64,000 nt of DNA from Thermohalobaculum sp039816045. GTDB taxonomy: Bacteria; Pseudomonadota; Alphaproteobacteria; Rhodobacterales; Rhodobacteraceae. Shown in pieces: positions 35,024 to 43,464 of this stretch (positions are counted from its first letter, which is position 1; every line of letters begins with the position of its first letter). The DNA lies in assembly GCA_039816045.1 (NCBI GenBank), contig JBCBYB010000004.1, positions 62,001 through 126,000 of the forward strand, read 5' to 3'. The notes under the pieces are model-generated. The model did no database searches and had not been told where the DNA came from. It worked only from the letters and a program-made list of their open reading frames with translations. Both the position numbers and the translations under genes were made by a program.

Positions 35024-35659
35024 TCAGCGCTTTGAGCGGATGCCCTGGAAGACGAGATCGAGGACGCTTTCCAACTCCGGGTCGATCGTGGACTTGTCCT
35101 TCCAGCGCGCCAGCGAGAACGGCATGTGGAAGGCCTTGATCGCGTGCTGAAGGGCGATGGCCGTGCGCTCCGGATCGGCCACATCGAAGACCCCGGCCGC
35201 ATTCCCGCGCTCGATCTCCGCGATCAGCACGCGGCGGCGCCAGACCACAAGCTGCTGCAACAGCGCCCAACCCTCGGGGTTCTCGGAGACGAACTCGGCA
35301 AGCTCGATCATCTTCGGCTGGGCTTCCATCGCATCCACGATGTGCCTCACGGCGGTGCGGATGACGGCGCGGATGCGCTCCTCGGGCCGGGCCGGGTCGA
35401 CCGCCTGCAACGCCGCCTCGGTCGCCGCACGCTCGCCCTCGAAATAGCAGGCGACACAGGCGAGCCCGATTGCCTGCTTGTTCTTGAAGTAGCGGTAGAG
35501 GTTGGCCGTCGACATCTCGGCGCGGCTTGCGATGTCGGCCATGTTGGTCTTGTTGAAGCCGTAGTGGTGGAAGAGATCCGTCGCATGGCCGAGGATCGCC
35601 TGACGAATGTCGGCGGCCTGGGGCGTTTCCTTGGCAATCTCGGACATGACGGGTCGCAT
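35024..35659 (-). CDS. TetR/AcrR-family transcriptional regulator
   Basis: 211 aa. The N-terminal helix-turn-helix reads AILGHATDLFHHYGFNKTNMADIASRAEMSTANLYRYFKNK, a classic TetR DNA-binding domain. The remainder is the all-helical ligand/dimer domain. The start at 35659 has GAGGA 8 nt upstream; the ATG at 35647 lacks one. It follows the RND-LolA gene and a 75-codon ORF in the same direction, so it probably controls that envelope operon. Confidence 0.9.
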   Translation of the reverse strand: MRPVMSEIAKETPQAADIRQAILGHATDLFHHYGFNKTNMADIASRAEMSTANLYRYFKNKQAIGLACVACYFEGERAATEAALQAVDPARPEERIRAVIRTAVRHIVDAMEAQPKMIELAEFVSENPEGWALLQQLVVWRRRVLIAEIERGNAAGVFDVADPERTAIALQHAIKAFHMPFSLARWKDKSTIDPELESVLDLVFQGIRSKR

Positions 35660-35670
35660 TCTCTCGTTCC

Positions 35671-35898
35671 TCAGAACCACGACCGTAGCGCGGTCCACAG
35701 AATGCTTCCATCCGCAAAGCTGTGCGCAAGATCGCCGGTGGTTCGCATGTACGCCCCACTCACCTTCTCGTCCTGAGGCTCGGCGCGGGTCTCAAGCGCG
35801 CAGAACGCCGTCCCCGCCGCAACCACCAGCGCGGTGGCGGCAAAGGCCGAGGCCGCCCGGCGCCGGGCGGCCCCTCGTGCAATCAGAAGAACAGGCAT
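35671..35898 (-). CDS. 75-codon ORF between the RND gene and the TetR gene
   Basis: The ATG at 35898 has a GAGG element 5 nt upstream and starts 7 nt after the RND stop; the TGA is 11 nt before the TetR start. Residues about 16-35 (ASAFAATALVVAAGTAFCAL) are hydrophobic after an Arg-rich stretch, so it is a membrane-anchored or exported small protein. Tight spacing on both sides supports a real gene. No family is known to me. Confidence 0.5.
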   Translation of the reverse strand: MPVLLIARGAARRRAASAFAATALVVAAGTAFCALETRAEPQDEKVSGAYMRTTGDLAHSFADGSILWTALRSWF

Positions 35899-35905
35899 CG
35901 CCGCC

Positions 35906-38900
35906 TCACCGTGCCAGCCGGGGCAGCCGGCCTTGGTCGAAATCGGCCTCGCTGACATTGGCGTCGAAGTCGTAGTTGGTGAAGCGCAGGTCGGTCTCCT
36001 TGCCGGTCTGCTTGTTCACCATCCGCAGCAGGTCCGCGCGCCAGTACCGGCCGCCATACTCGTTGTAGCCGATCGAGGTCAGCACCTTCTCGAGATCGCC
36101 GCGGCGGTTGTAGAACTCCACCTGCCACTGGCGCCACTCGGCGTTGTCGGTCCAGGCGATGCGTTTGGAGTAGCCGGATTTCGGGTTCTTCGGATAGCTC
36201 TCGACCACATGGCAGGTGAGCGATGCCTCGCCCGGGCAAGGCTCGTCGCGCAGCCACTTGTAGGTGTAGTCGTCCACCTCCTGGGAGCCGAGATCCTCAT
36301 AGGAGAATTCCGAGGACACGAACTTGCCGGTGCGGTTCGAAGAGGAGATCCGCTTCACCCGCTTCACCGCAGGCAGGTAAAGCCACTGGTCGTCGTCATC
36401 CGGCTCGATGTTGGCATGGGTCAGCAGCCCGGTGCCGCGAATGTCGCGCGGGCGCGAGAACACGATGACGCCGAGATCGCCATAGGTGCGCTCCGGCCGC
36501 TCCCGCAGCATGTTGGCAAAGGCCCGGGTGCTCTCGTTCCCCGAGGCGTCGCGCAGGATCATCTCTCCGTCGACGGTGTAGGTGCCCCAGCCGAGATCGC
36601 GTTCATCGGACGCCTCGGCGATGGCGAGGCCCTTCTCTTCGGGTGTCTGGGCCAGGGCCAGGCCTGGCAGCGCGAAGGCGGCGAGCAGGACAACGGCGGT
36701 GGCGGCGGTTTTGGCGGCGGACATGGATGCGCTCCTCTTATCGAGCCAGATCAACAGCGAAGGCAGCAGAAGGAAGTCGGCGATCAGCGCAATGACGATG
36801 GTGATCGCGGTCAGTTTTGCGAGGTCTCCGTTCACGGCGAACCCCGATTGGGCGAGCACGGCAAACCCGGCACAGAGCCCGACGGTGGTGACGACCAGGG
36901 CCATGCCGACAGTGGTGAAGGCGTAGCGGACGGCCTCCTCGGCACTCATGCCGCGCTTGCGGGCCCGGGAGTACTTGCTGAGGAAATGCACCGTGTCGTC
37001 GACCACGATGCCGAGGGTCGCGGCCAGCACCACGGCGATGGCGAGCGTCACGGCCCCGACGCCGTACCCCCAGAGACCGAAGGCCATGGCCGCCGGCAGC
37101 AGGTTCGGCACGAGCGAGATCAGCCCGATCTTCACGTCGCGCAGCGCGATCATGATGATGCCGGAGATCAGCACCAGCGCAATCGCGGTCCCGGTCAGCA
37201 TGGCCCGGACATCGCGATAGGAGATCAGGTTGAAGACATGCACGACCCCGGTCGGCGTCACTTCGGGCAGGCCCGGATGCGAGGCCTCCCAGGCGCGCGA
37301 GATGATGGGGGCGTTCGCGGCCAGCCAGTCGCTCGCCTCCAGCGTCAGCGCGCGCATATCGGCAGTGGTCACCTGCGACATCGACACGGTCACCCGCATC
37401 GAGGAGCGGTCGATGTCGATCTGGTCCGTGAGATCCATCCCGTAGCCGAGGCTGAGCTCGTAGAGGAACAGGAACTGGCTCGCTTCGTCCCGCGTATCGG
37501 GCAGCCGGTGGAACGCCGGATCATCCGCGTTCATGTTCATGTTGAGCCGGGCGACCGTGTCGGTCAGCGTCCGCACCGAGGTCACGGCCGGGTGCCCGCG
37601 CAACCACTCGGAGAACGCCTCGACCTCCTTCAAGAAGGCCGGCTCGTTGATCCCCTGTGCCTCCCCGGCGGGCAGCGCATAGTCGAGGGTGTTCACGCCG
37701 GTGAGGTTTGCCTCGGTGTAGTCGGTGTCCTGGCGGAACTCATAGCGCTCGTCGAAATAGCGCAGGAAGTCGTCCTCGAGCTTGATCTGGCTGATCCCGG
37801 CGGCACAGACCACGGCAAGCACCGTCATCCCCGGCAGCAACAGACGATAGTTTCGGGCGACAAAATCGCCGAGCCGCGCCATCGCCGTGCCGACCATAGG
37901 CGGGCGGGTCTGCCGGGCGATGGGGAACATCGTGACCAGTGTCGGCAGCAGTGTCAGCGTGAGGAACAGAGCCGACAGCACACCGACACCCACAATGGTC
38001 CCCAGTTGCCGGAAAGGCGGAGAGATCGAGAAGTTGAGCGAGAAGAAGCCCACGGCTGTCGTGATACAGGCGATGATGATGGCGCCCATATGGTCCGATA
38101 GCGCGCGGCGCATCCACTCTTTGCGGTCCGCGGTCTCCACCATTGCATGACGTGCAGCGGTCAGCACGTGCACGGCGGAGGCCACGGCCAGTGTCATGAT
38201 ATAGAGCGGTGAGAGCACGGTGACGGAGTTGAGCGGGATGCCTGCCCAACCGAGCGCGCCGAGCCCCGCAATCGCCGAGATGATAATCACGATCAGCACC
38301 GCGAGCGTCGCGAAGATCGAGCGCAGGGCCAGCCCGACGATCAGCAGGATCACCAGGAACATCGGCCCGAGCAGATTGGCACTGTCCTCCTGACCGGAAA
38401 CGGCGAACTGGTTGTTGATCATCACGCCGCCGGTGAGCCGGATGTCGATGCCGGGGTTTTGGGCCTCGATCTCCGCGATCAAGGGGCGCACTTCGGCGAC
38501 GATGGCCGGCACCTCCTTGGTCGGCTCGACCCCGGGCAGAGTGAACCGCGCGAAGACTTGGGTGACGGCACCGTCGGCGCTCACGATGTTGTCGAGCAGC
38601 TCGATCCGGTCGAGGGCAATGGCGCGCGCCTCAGCCGCCTCTTCGGCGGTGACGGACATGGGATCGGGCACGAGATCGCGGACGATCAGCTCGTCGCCCT
38701 CGGCATAGGTGTGTTGGAAGTTGGTGAGGCTGTCGACCTTGCGCACCAGGGGAAGGCGCCAGACCTGCTCGGTCATCTCACCGATCACTCGCAGCACATC
38801 CGGATCGAAGACGTCGCCCCCTTCCGGCGTGACGACAAGCATGAGGGTGTCGTCTTTGGCAAAGCGCTGTTCGAAGAGATCAAGCGCCTGGCGATCCGGG

Positions 38901-39091
38901 TTTTCTGGGGCGAAGAAGATCCGCGCCGAGGGATCCGGCGGCCAGATCTCCCCAATCCGCATCGTCGCAACACCGAGAATGGCGAGGGTGGTCAGCACCC
39001 AGATCCAGCGATTGGAAACGATGAAATTCGCAGCCCGGGCCGAGAGCCCCCTTGCCTGTGGGTCGTCCGGGCGTTCAGCGGTGTCAGACAT
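35906..39091 (-). CDS. RND (MMPL) family transporter continuous with a LolA-like lipoprotein-sorting domain
   Basis: 1061 aa. The first about 785 residues form an RND protein: an N-terminal helix (FIVSNRWIWVLTTLAILG), a large periplasmic loop, a helix bundle, a second loop, and GIVVDDTVHFLSKYSRARKRG near residue 690. The last 272 residues are a LolA-like 'outer membrane lipoprotein-sorting' domain (YTVDGEMILRD to EFYNRRGDLEKVLTS). Usually these are two genes. Here no stop separates them, but the second part begins with its own Met and signal peptide (cleaved at ALALA), preceded by AAGAGGAG. The start at 39091 (MSDTAERPD) is preferred to 39121. Confidence 0.88.
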   Translation of the reverse strand: MSDTAERPDDPQARGLSARAANFIVSNRWIWVLTTLAILGVATMRIGEIWPPDPSARIFFAPENPDRQALDLFEQRFAKDDTLMLVVTPEGGDVFDPDVLRVIGEMTEQVWRLPLVRKVDSLTNFQHTYAEGDELIVRDLVPDPMSVTAEEAAEARAIALDRIELLDNIVSADGAVTQVFARFTLPGVEPTKEVPAIVAEVRPLIAEIEAQNPGIDIRLTGGVMINNQFAVSGQEDSANLLGPMFLVILLIVGLALRSIFATLAVLIVIIISAIAGLGALGWAGIPLNSVTVLSPLYIMTLAVASAVHVLTAARHAMVETADRKEWMRRALSDHMGAIIIACITTAVGFFSLNFSISPPFRQLGTIVGVGVLSALFLTLTLLPTLVTMFPIARQTRPPMVGTAMARLGDFVARNYRLLLPGMTVLAVVCAAGISQIKLEDDFLRYFDERYEFRQDTDYTEANLTGVNTLDYALPAGEAQGINEPAFLKEVEAFSEWLRGHPAVTSVRTLTDTVARLNMNMNADDPAFHRLPDTRDEASQFLFLYELSLGYGMDLTDQIDIDRSSMRVTVSMSQVTTADMRALTLEASDWLAANAPIISRAWEASHPGLPEVTPTGVVHVFNLISYRDVRAMLTGTAIALVLISGIIMIALRDVKIGLISLVPNLLPAAMAFGLWGYGVGAVTLAIAVVLAATLGIVVDDTVHFLSKYSRARKRGMSAEEAVRYAFTTVGMALVVTTVGLCAGFAVLAQSGFAVNGDLAKLTAITIVIALIADFLLLPSLLIWLDKRSASMSAAKTAATAVVLLAAFALPGLALAQTPEEKGLAIAEASDERDLGWGTYTVDGEMILRDASGNESTRAFANMLRERPERTYGDLGVIVFSRPRDIRGTGLLTHANIEPDDDDQWLYLPAVKRVKRISSSNRTGKFVSSEFSYEDLGSQEVDDYTYKWLRDEPCPGEASLTCHVVESYPKNPKSGYSKRIAWTDNAEWRQWQVEFYNRRGDLEKVLTSIGYNEYGGRYWRADLLRMVNKQTGKETDLRFTNYDFDANVSEADFDQGRLPRLAR
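36732..36739 (-). promoter_or_regulatory. Internal ribosome site before the LolA-like domain
   Basis: AAGAGGAG at 36739-36732 (minus strand) lies 7 nt before the in-frame ATG at 36724, which begins a signal peptide and a complete 272-residue LolA-like protein. This is as good as the native sites nearby and suggests that the LolA-like part is also made on its own. Confidence 0.6.
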
Positions 39092-39385
39092 GTGATCCCC
39101 GAGAGAAGTGAACTTTTTCATTTTTTTTCATACATCAGGGGTTGCAGTCAACAAGTGATCCATGAATTTTCTATGATATGTTCACGCTTGCGCGTTAACG
39201 CCTCCAGAGGCAATTTGAGGGAGGGTGGGTGAGACGCTCATCGCGCGTATGGGGCAACTGTCCTCAGTATTGCCGCATTGTCGTGATGAACGTGTGCAGA
39301 CGCGGAGTTGGGTTTACTTGCGTTATGGGGAGCGGGCGCGCCAGTTGCCGCCGGAAGCGCGCCGTAAGATGAGGGAAAGCAGTCG
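39092..39385. promoter_or_regulatory. Divergent intergenic region between the RND and AAA ATPase genes
   Basis: 294 nt without a gene. It holds an AT-rich stretch beside the RND start, a 10-bp palindrome GCGTTAACGC at 39192-39201, and the promoters for both divergent genes. A weak -24/-12-like match occurs near 39331 but lacks key bases. I see no further ORF here. Confidence 0.4.
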
Positions 39386-40702
39386 ATGAACCTGAGAGTG
39401 AACAGCCCGTTGGCTGGCACGAAACGCGTGATTCCGCATCCGCGGCCGCCGCAAACCCTGGCTGAAACCGGGCTCGATCCGGAGTTCCTCGCAGACCTGC
39501 TGGTTAAAACCATCTACAAACTGAACATCGGTTTGCCGAGTGAGATGTCGGACGCAGTCAAGCTGCCGATCCCGCTTGTGGACAAGCTGATCCAGATCGC
39601 CGCTGAGAAGCGCCTGCTCGAGGTGAAGGGCCAGGACGGCGCGAACCTCGTGGCGGAGATGCGCTATCAGCTCTCCAGCCGTGGGCGTGAGTGGGCGCTG
39701 GAGGCCTTGGCGCAGTCGGAGTATATCGGCCCAGCACCGGTGCCGGTCGACATGTTCTCGGCCCAGGTGAAGAAGCAGTCGATCCGCTCGGAGATCCTGA
39801 CCCGCACGGCCCTAGAGCGCCAGTTTGCCCACCTCACCATGGCGGACCACCTGACCGACCAGATCGGCCCGGCGGTGAACTCGGGTCAGTCGATCCTGCT
39901 GTACGGGCCGCCCGGAAACGGGAAAACCTCGATTGCTGAAGCGGTTGCAGCGGCTTATGAGGATTACATCTTTACGCCCTATGCGCTTGAAGTCGATAAG
40001 CAGATCATCACGCTCTACGACCCGACCGTGCACCGCAAGATCGAGGAGCAAGCCAAGGATCCGAGCGCGATTCGCCACGACCGCGCCTATGATGACCGCT
40101 ATGTCCGCTGTAAGCGTCCGGTTGTCATCACGGGCGGTGAGCTGACGCTTGGCATGCTGGACCTGGCCTATTCCCCGGTCAGCCGCATCTACGAGGCTCC
40201 GATCCAGCTCAAGGCGTGCGGCGGCGTTTTCGTGGTCGACGATTTCGGCCGCCAGCAGCAAAGCCCGCAGGCGCTGGTCAACCGTATGATCATCCCGCTG
40301 GAGGCCAACAAGGACTATCTGGCGCTGCAATCCGGGCGGAAGTTCCAGATCATCTTCGACGCGCTGGTGGTGTTCTCGACCAACATCAACCCCAAGGAAC
40401 TGGTCGACGGCGCGGCGCTGCGTCGTCTGCGCTATAAAATCCTGGTGGACAGCCCCGAACTCGAGATCTTCGTCGAGATCTTCAGCCGGGCCGCCGACCG
40501 GGCCGGCATGACGCTGACCGAGGAGATCCTCTCCTTCGTGCTGTTCGAGCTCTACGAGAAGGAGGAGGCGAAGTTCCACGCCTTCCACCCGCGCTTCCTG
40601 ATCGACCAGACGATTGCCATCTGCACCTATGAAGGCACGGCGCCCGAACTGCGCAAAGACTATCTCCGGCGTGCCTGGAAGAACCTCTTTACCGAGCACT
40701 GA
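39386..40702 (+). CDS. AAA-type ATP-binding protein of unknown role
   Basis: 438 aa. The N-terminal about 130 residues include a winged-helix-like region (KLPIPLVDKLIQIAAEKRLLEV). Walker A is LYGPPGNGKTS (Lys180), Walker B GVFVVDDFGR, and sensor-like VVFSTNINPKEL follows. The C-terminus has FHPRFLIDQTIAICTYEG. It looks like a conserved single-copy alphaproteobacterial ATPase whose function I cannot name. It has no signal peptide and is divergent from the RND gene. Confidence 0.8.
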   Translation: MNLRVNSPLAGTKRVIPHPRPPQTLAETGLDPEFLADLLVKTIYKLNIGLPSEMSDAVKLPIPLVDKLIQIAAEKRLLEVKGQDGANLVAEMRYQLSSRGREWALEALAQSEYIGPAPVPVDMFSAQVKKQSIRSEILTRTALERQFAHLTMADHLTDQIGPAVNSGQSILLYGPPGNGKTSIAEAVAAAYEDYIFTPYALEVDKQIITLYDPTVHRKIEEQAKDPSAIRHDRAYDDRYVRCKRPVVITGGELTLGMLDLAYSPVSRIYEAPIQLKACGGVFVVDDFGRQQQSPQALVNRMIIPLEANKDYLALQSGRKFQIIFDALVVFSTNINPKELVDGAALRRLRYKILVDSPELEIFVEIFSRAADRAGMTLTEEILSFVLFELYEKEEAKFHAFHPRFLIDQTIAICTYEGTAPELRKDYLRRAWKNLFTEH

Positions 40703-40723
40703 CCACCGAGGGGCCCGGCCGCA

Positions 40724-42292
40724 TCAGACGGTCGGGTCTTCGTCCAGGAACTGCCATTCCTCGTCATTCGCGTTATAGGCGATGCTGTCGACGGTGGGGG
40801 AGTTCGCCACGTTCTCCGCACTGCGGGCAAAGGCGATCAGCAGATCCGCCGCATCGACATCCGGCTGCGCCAGAACCGACAACCAGAAATCGCGCCCAGG
40901 ATCATCGGCCTCACGATCCAGCACGTTCTCATAAAGCCCTGTGACCAATTCGAAATCGCTGATGACATCCGGGTCGCCAACGGCGTCTTCGAACTCCTGG
41001 CTGAACAGGAACGCCTCCGAGATCTCCTGCAGCGAGAGCGGGTCCGCCCCGTTGGAGAGCGTGCCCTCATAGGCGCGGATCCAGAAGTTGAGCCCAGGCA
41101 CATCCGCCTCGCGGTTGAGGCCCGCCTCGTAGATCAGTGCGATGTCGCGCGCTTCGGAGGCCAGGGTCTCACCAGGGTCGAGCAAGAAGACCCCGATATC
41201 GAAATCCCCCGTCTCGACGGAGGTCGCCCCGATTACCTCGATGTAGTAGAGGCCCGTCTCCTCAGGCGTGAAGAGCGTAAGGGCATCTCGGCTGCCAGCG
41301 GCGTCATCGACGGTCAGAAGGGCATTGGACTCGCCATCGCGCAGGATGATGGCGCTGTCAAAACCGTCATAGCCGACCGCGCCCAACAGATACTCTGAGC
41401 CTTCGAGCAGGACGACGCCGTAGAGATCCGCATCGCCCGGCTCTTCGATGCGCCCTGCGACGGGAATGCCCGCCTCGATCAAGCCCGCGCTGTCGACAAC
41501 CTCGCCGACCTGATCGGGACCGTCTTCGGGCAGAGCGGCGCCGAAATTTGTGACCGCGATCTCGTAGCTGCCGGTCCCGTCGAAATCGGCATCCGAGGCC
41601 GTGACGAAGTAGAAGCCGGACTCGCTCACATTCGCGGAAAGGGCGGCGTCGGTGCCCCCCCCAGTGTCGTCATTCGCATCGATCGGCGCGCCGAGGCCGT
41701 CGAAGAACTCGAGGAAGGGATCGAAATCGCCACCGACATAGTCGACCTCGAGAAGGTAATCCCGGTTGGCATCCATCCAGACCACATAGGCATCGACATC
41801 GTCGGGGGTCTCAAGATCGCCTGGCACCGGTGTCCCCGCCACGATGCCGCCGCCGGTGACGGTGGAGTTGCCAACTCGGTCCTCAAAGATCGTGGGCGCG
41901 GGCAGGACCTCGACCTCCTCGATCTCCAGCACATAAGCGGCGAGCGGGCCGGGCAGACCATCTTCTCCCGGCTCCCGGCTGAGGGGCGTGTCGACCTCGA
42001 TCAGAATTGTTTCCGGCGCATCGCCGATCTGCACCAGGATCTCCGGGGAGAGACCGGGCCCACCGTCATCATTGCGCCGCTCCAGCCCGAGTTGCGGCGT
42101 GGTGAAGAGGCCCATCTGGGTATCCACCCGCGCATCGACCGTGAAGGAGTAGATCCGGTTCGGCTGGGCGGAGAAAACGTAGTAATCCTCGTCGTCGAAG
42201 AAATCGAAGCTCGCGAAGGTCTGGCCCTCCAGGGCGATGCCGACCCCTTCGGTCCGCAGATTCTCCAAGGTCAGGGTCTCGGCAATGGCCAT
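40724..42292 (-). CDS. Probable secreted protein with PPC-like repeats and DUF4214
   Basis: 522 aa, very acidic (Asp/Glu-rich). Three beta-rich segments resembling bacterial pre-peptidase C-terminal domains can be seen at about 15-125, 145-245 and 260-385 (for example DEDYYVFSAQPNRIYSF and DADLYGVVLLEGSEYLL). Residues about 390-500 carry the DUF4214 pattern twice (IALIYEAGLNREADVPGLNFWI, then LYENVLDREADDPGRDFWL). No N-terminal signal peptide is present. DUF4214 proteins in this group are often type I secretion cargo, which do not need one; the secretion genes are not adjacent. No catalytic site is evident, so it may be an adhesin or matrix protein. Confidence 0.82.
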   Translation of the reverse strand: MAIAETLTLENLRTEGVGIALEGQTFASFDFFDDEDYYVFSAQPNRIYSFTVDARVDTQMGLFTTPQLGLERRNDDGGPGLSPEILVQIGDAPETILIEVDTPLSREPGEDGLPGPLAAYVLEIEEVEVLPAPTIFEDRVGNSTVTGGGIVAGTPVPGDLETPDDVDAYVVWMDANRDYLLEVDYVGGDFDPFLEFFDGLGAPIDANDDTGGGTDAALSANVSESGFYFVTASDADFDGTGSYEIAVTNFGAALPEDGPDQVGEVVDSAGLIEAGIPVAGRIEEPGDADLYGVVLLEGSEYLLGAVGYDGFDSAIILRDGESNALLTVDDAAGSRDALTLFTPEETGLYYIEVIGATSVETGDFDIGVFLLDPGETLASEARDIALIYEAGLNREADVPGLNFWIRAYEGTLSNGADPLSLQEISEAFLFSQEFEDAVGDPDVISDFELVTGLYENVLDREADDPGRDFWLSVLAQPDVDAADLLIAFARSAENVANSPTVDSIAYNANDEEWQFLDEDPTV

Positions 42293-42371
42293 GCGCTCGC
42301 TCCTCGTCTGATGGCGCGGGTCTCATCCCGAGCCGGGTCGGTGATACGCGGCGGGCGGGATATCCCGGCGC

Positions 42372-42980
42372 TCAACCGCCGTTGGTATGGGTGATGATCT
42401 GTTCGGTGAGATGCTCGATGCGCTCCGCCAAGGCGGAGATCCGGGCGGCCTGCTCGCGGGTGCCGGCACTGACAAAGAGATCGTCCGCGCTTGCGGGCGC
42501 GGCCGTGAGGCTCTCGACCGCTTCCTCGGCGGCCGCAAGAGCTTCCTCCGCCGCCACAGCGCGCTGTTCGGCGGCCGCAAGGGCGGTCTCGAGGGCGGTG
42601 ATCCGGTCAGCCGTTTCAGCTTCAGCCTCATCGTCGGCGGGACCTTCGCTTGCGAGCTTTTCGGCCAACGCCTCGGCCTCAGCCCGGGCAGCCGCCTCCC
42701 GGTCGGCACGCCGGTCCGCCGCCGCGCGCGCCGCCTCGGCCGCATCGCGGGCCGCATCGGCTTCGCCCGCATTGGTCTCGGCTTCGGCCAGCTTGTCGGC
42801 CACCATAAGCGCCAACATCAGCATCAGCCGGCCCTCTTCGGGGGCTGTCCGCAGTTGCCGGAGCAGCCCGCGCGCCTTCTCGTCGAGATCCCGGGCAAGC
42901 CCCTGGAGATGCGCTTCCTCCCCATCCGCGCAGGCCAGGCGATAGGCGCGGCCGGCCACCTCGACGCTGACATCAGCCAT
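42372..42980 (-). CDS. zapA: Cell division protein ZapA with an extended coiled coil
   Basis: 202 aa, about twice E. coli ZapA. The first 60 residues are the ZapA domain (VSVEVAGRAYRLACADGEEAHLQGLARDLDEKAR, then MLMLALMVADKLAEAE). Residues about 70-170 are Ala/Glu/Arg-rich coiled coil, and the C-terminal helix IEHLTEQIITHTNG is conserved in alphaproteobacterial ZapA. ZapA bundles FtsZ at midcell. The ATG at 42980 overlaps the preceding 83-aa gene by 8 nt. Confidence 0.85.
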   Translation of the reverse strand: MADVSVEVAGRAYRLACADGEEAHLQGLARDLDEKARGLLRQLRTAPEEGRLMLMLALMVADKLAEAETNAGEADAARDAAEAARAAADRRADREAAARAEAEALAEKLASEGPADDEAEAETADRITALETALAAAEQRAVAAEEALAAAEEAVESLTAAPASADDLFVSAGTREQAARISALAERIEHLTEQIITHTNGG

Positions 42981-43224
42981 GGAGCTTGTCCTCCGGCATC
43001 AGAGTGCGCAGATCGGCAAGCGCGGCCTTCACGGCCTCGGTCGCCTCGCGGCGGAGCTCTGCATCCTTTGCTGCGGCCGCCTTGAGCGCCGCATTCTCCT
43101 GCGCCAGCTGCGCGCCATTACCATCGGCACCTGAGAGCGGACGCGCCAGCGCCTTGGCCAGCGCCTGCTCAAGCCCGTCAACCGCGCGGGTCAGTCTCTC
43201 GACAGCTTCGCTACACTCGGTCAT
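42973..43224 (-). CDS. Small coiled-coil protein upstream of zapA (DUF4164-like)
   Basis: 83 aa from MTECSEAVERL at 43224. It is a short helical coiled coil (VDGLEQALAKALARPL, AQENAALKAAAAKDAELRR). A small coiled-coil gene sits upstream of zapA in many alphaproteobacteria, so a role in division is likely. Overlap with zapA indicates coupling. The longer frame to 43311 is rejected. Confidence 0.7.
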   Translation of the reverse strand: MTECSEAVERLTRAVDGLEQALAKALARPLSGADGNGAQLAQENAALKAAAAKDAELRREATEAVKAALADLRTLMPEDKLHG

Positions 43225-43464
43225 CGCGCCTCCCCGCAGGCCGCCGCTCTCATGCTGTTCGAGCGAATCGGCTCCGTCTCTCCCATCGCAAAGAGGTAAC
43301 GCGACGGACACAAATGATGCAATCGGCGCGATCCATACCGCCCTGCCCGCTTGGAGCGGCGGATCTCAAGCTCCGACCCTTGACCGCGCCAGGGCGCCGC
43401 CGCATTGTCCGCGCGCCGCAACCGGCCCCGAGAGGATGGGCCGAGACAATCCTGGGGACCCACA

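Noticed and set aside
34986..35759. Extension of the TPR methyltransferase to 536 residues
   Set aside because: It runs through the TetR gene in another frame; the start at 34985 gives a complete enzyme.
39331..39347. Possible sigma-54 site before the AAA ATPase gene
   Set aside because: The GG/GC spacing fits, but three consensus bases including the final W are missing, in a GC-rich stretch where chance matches are common.
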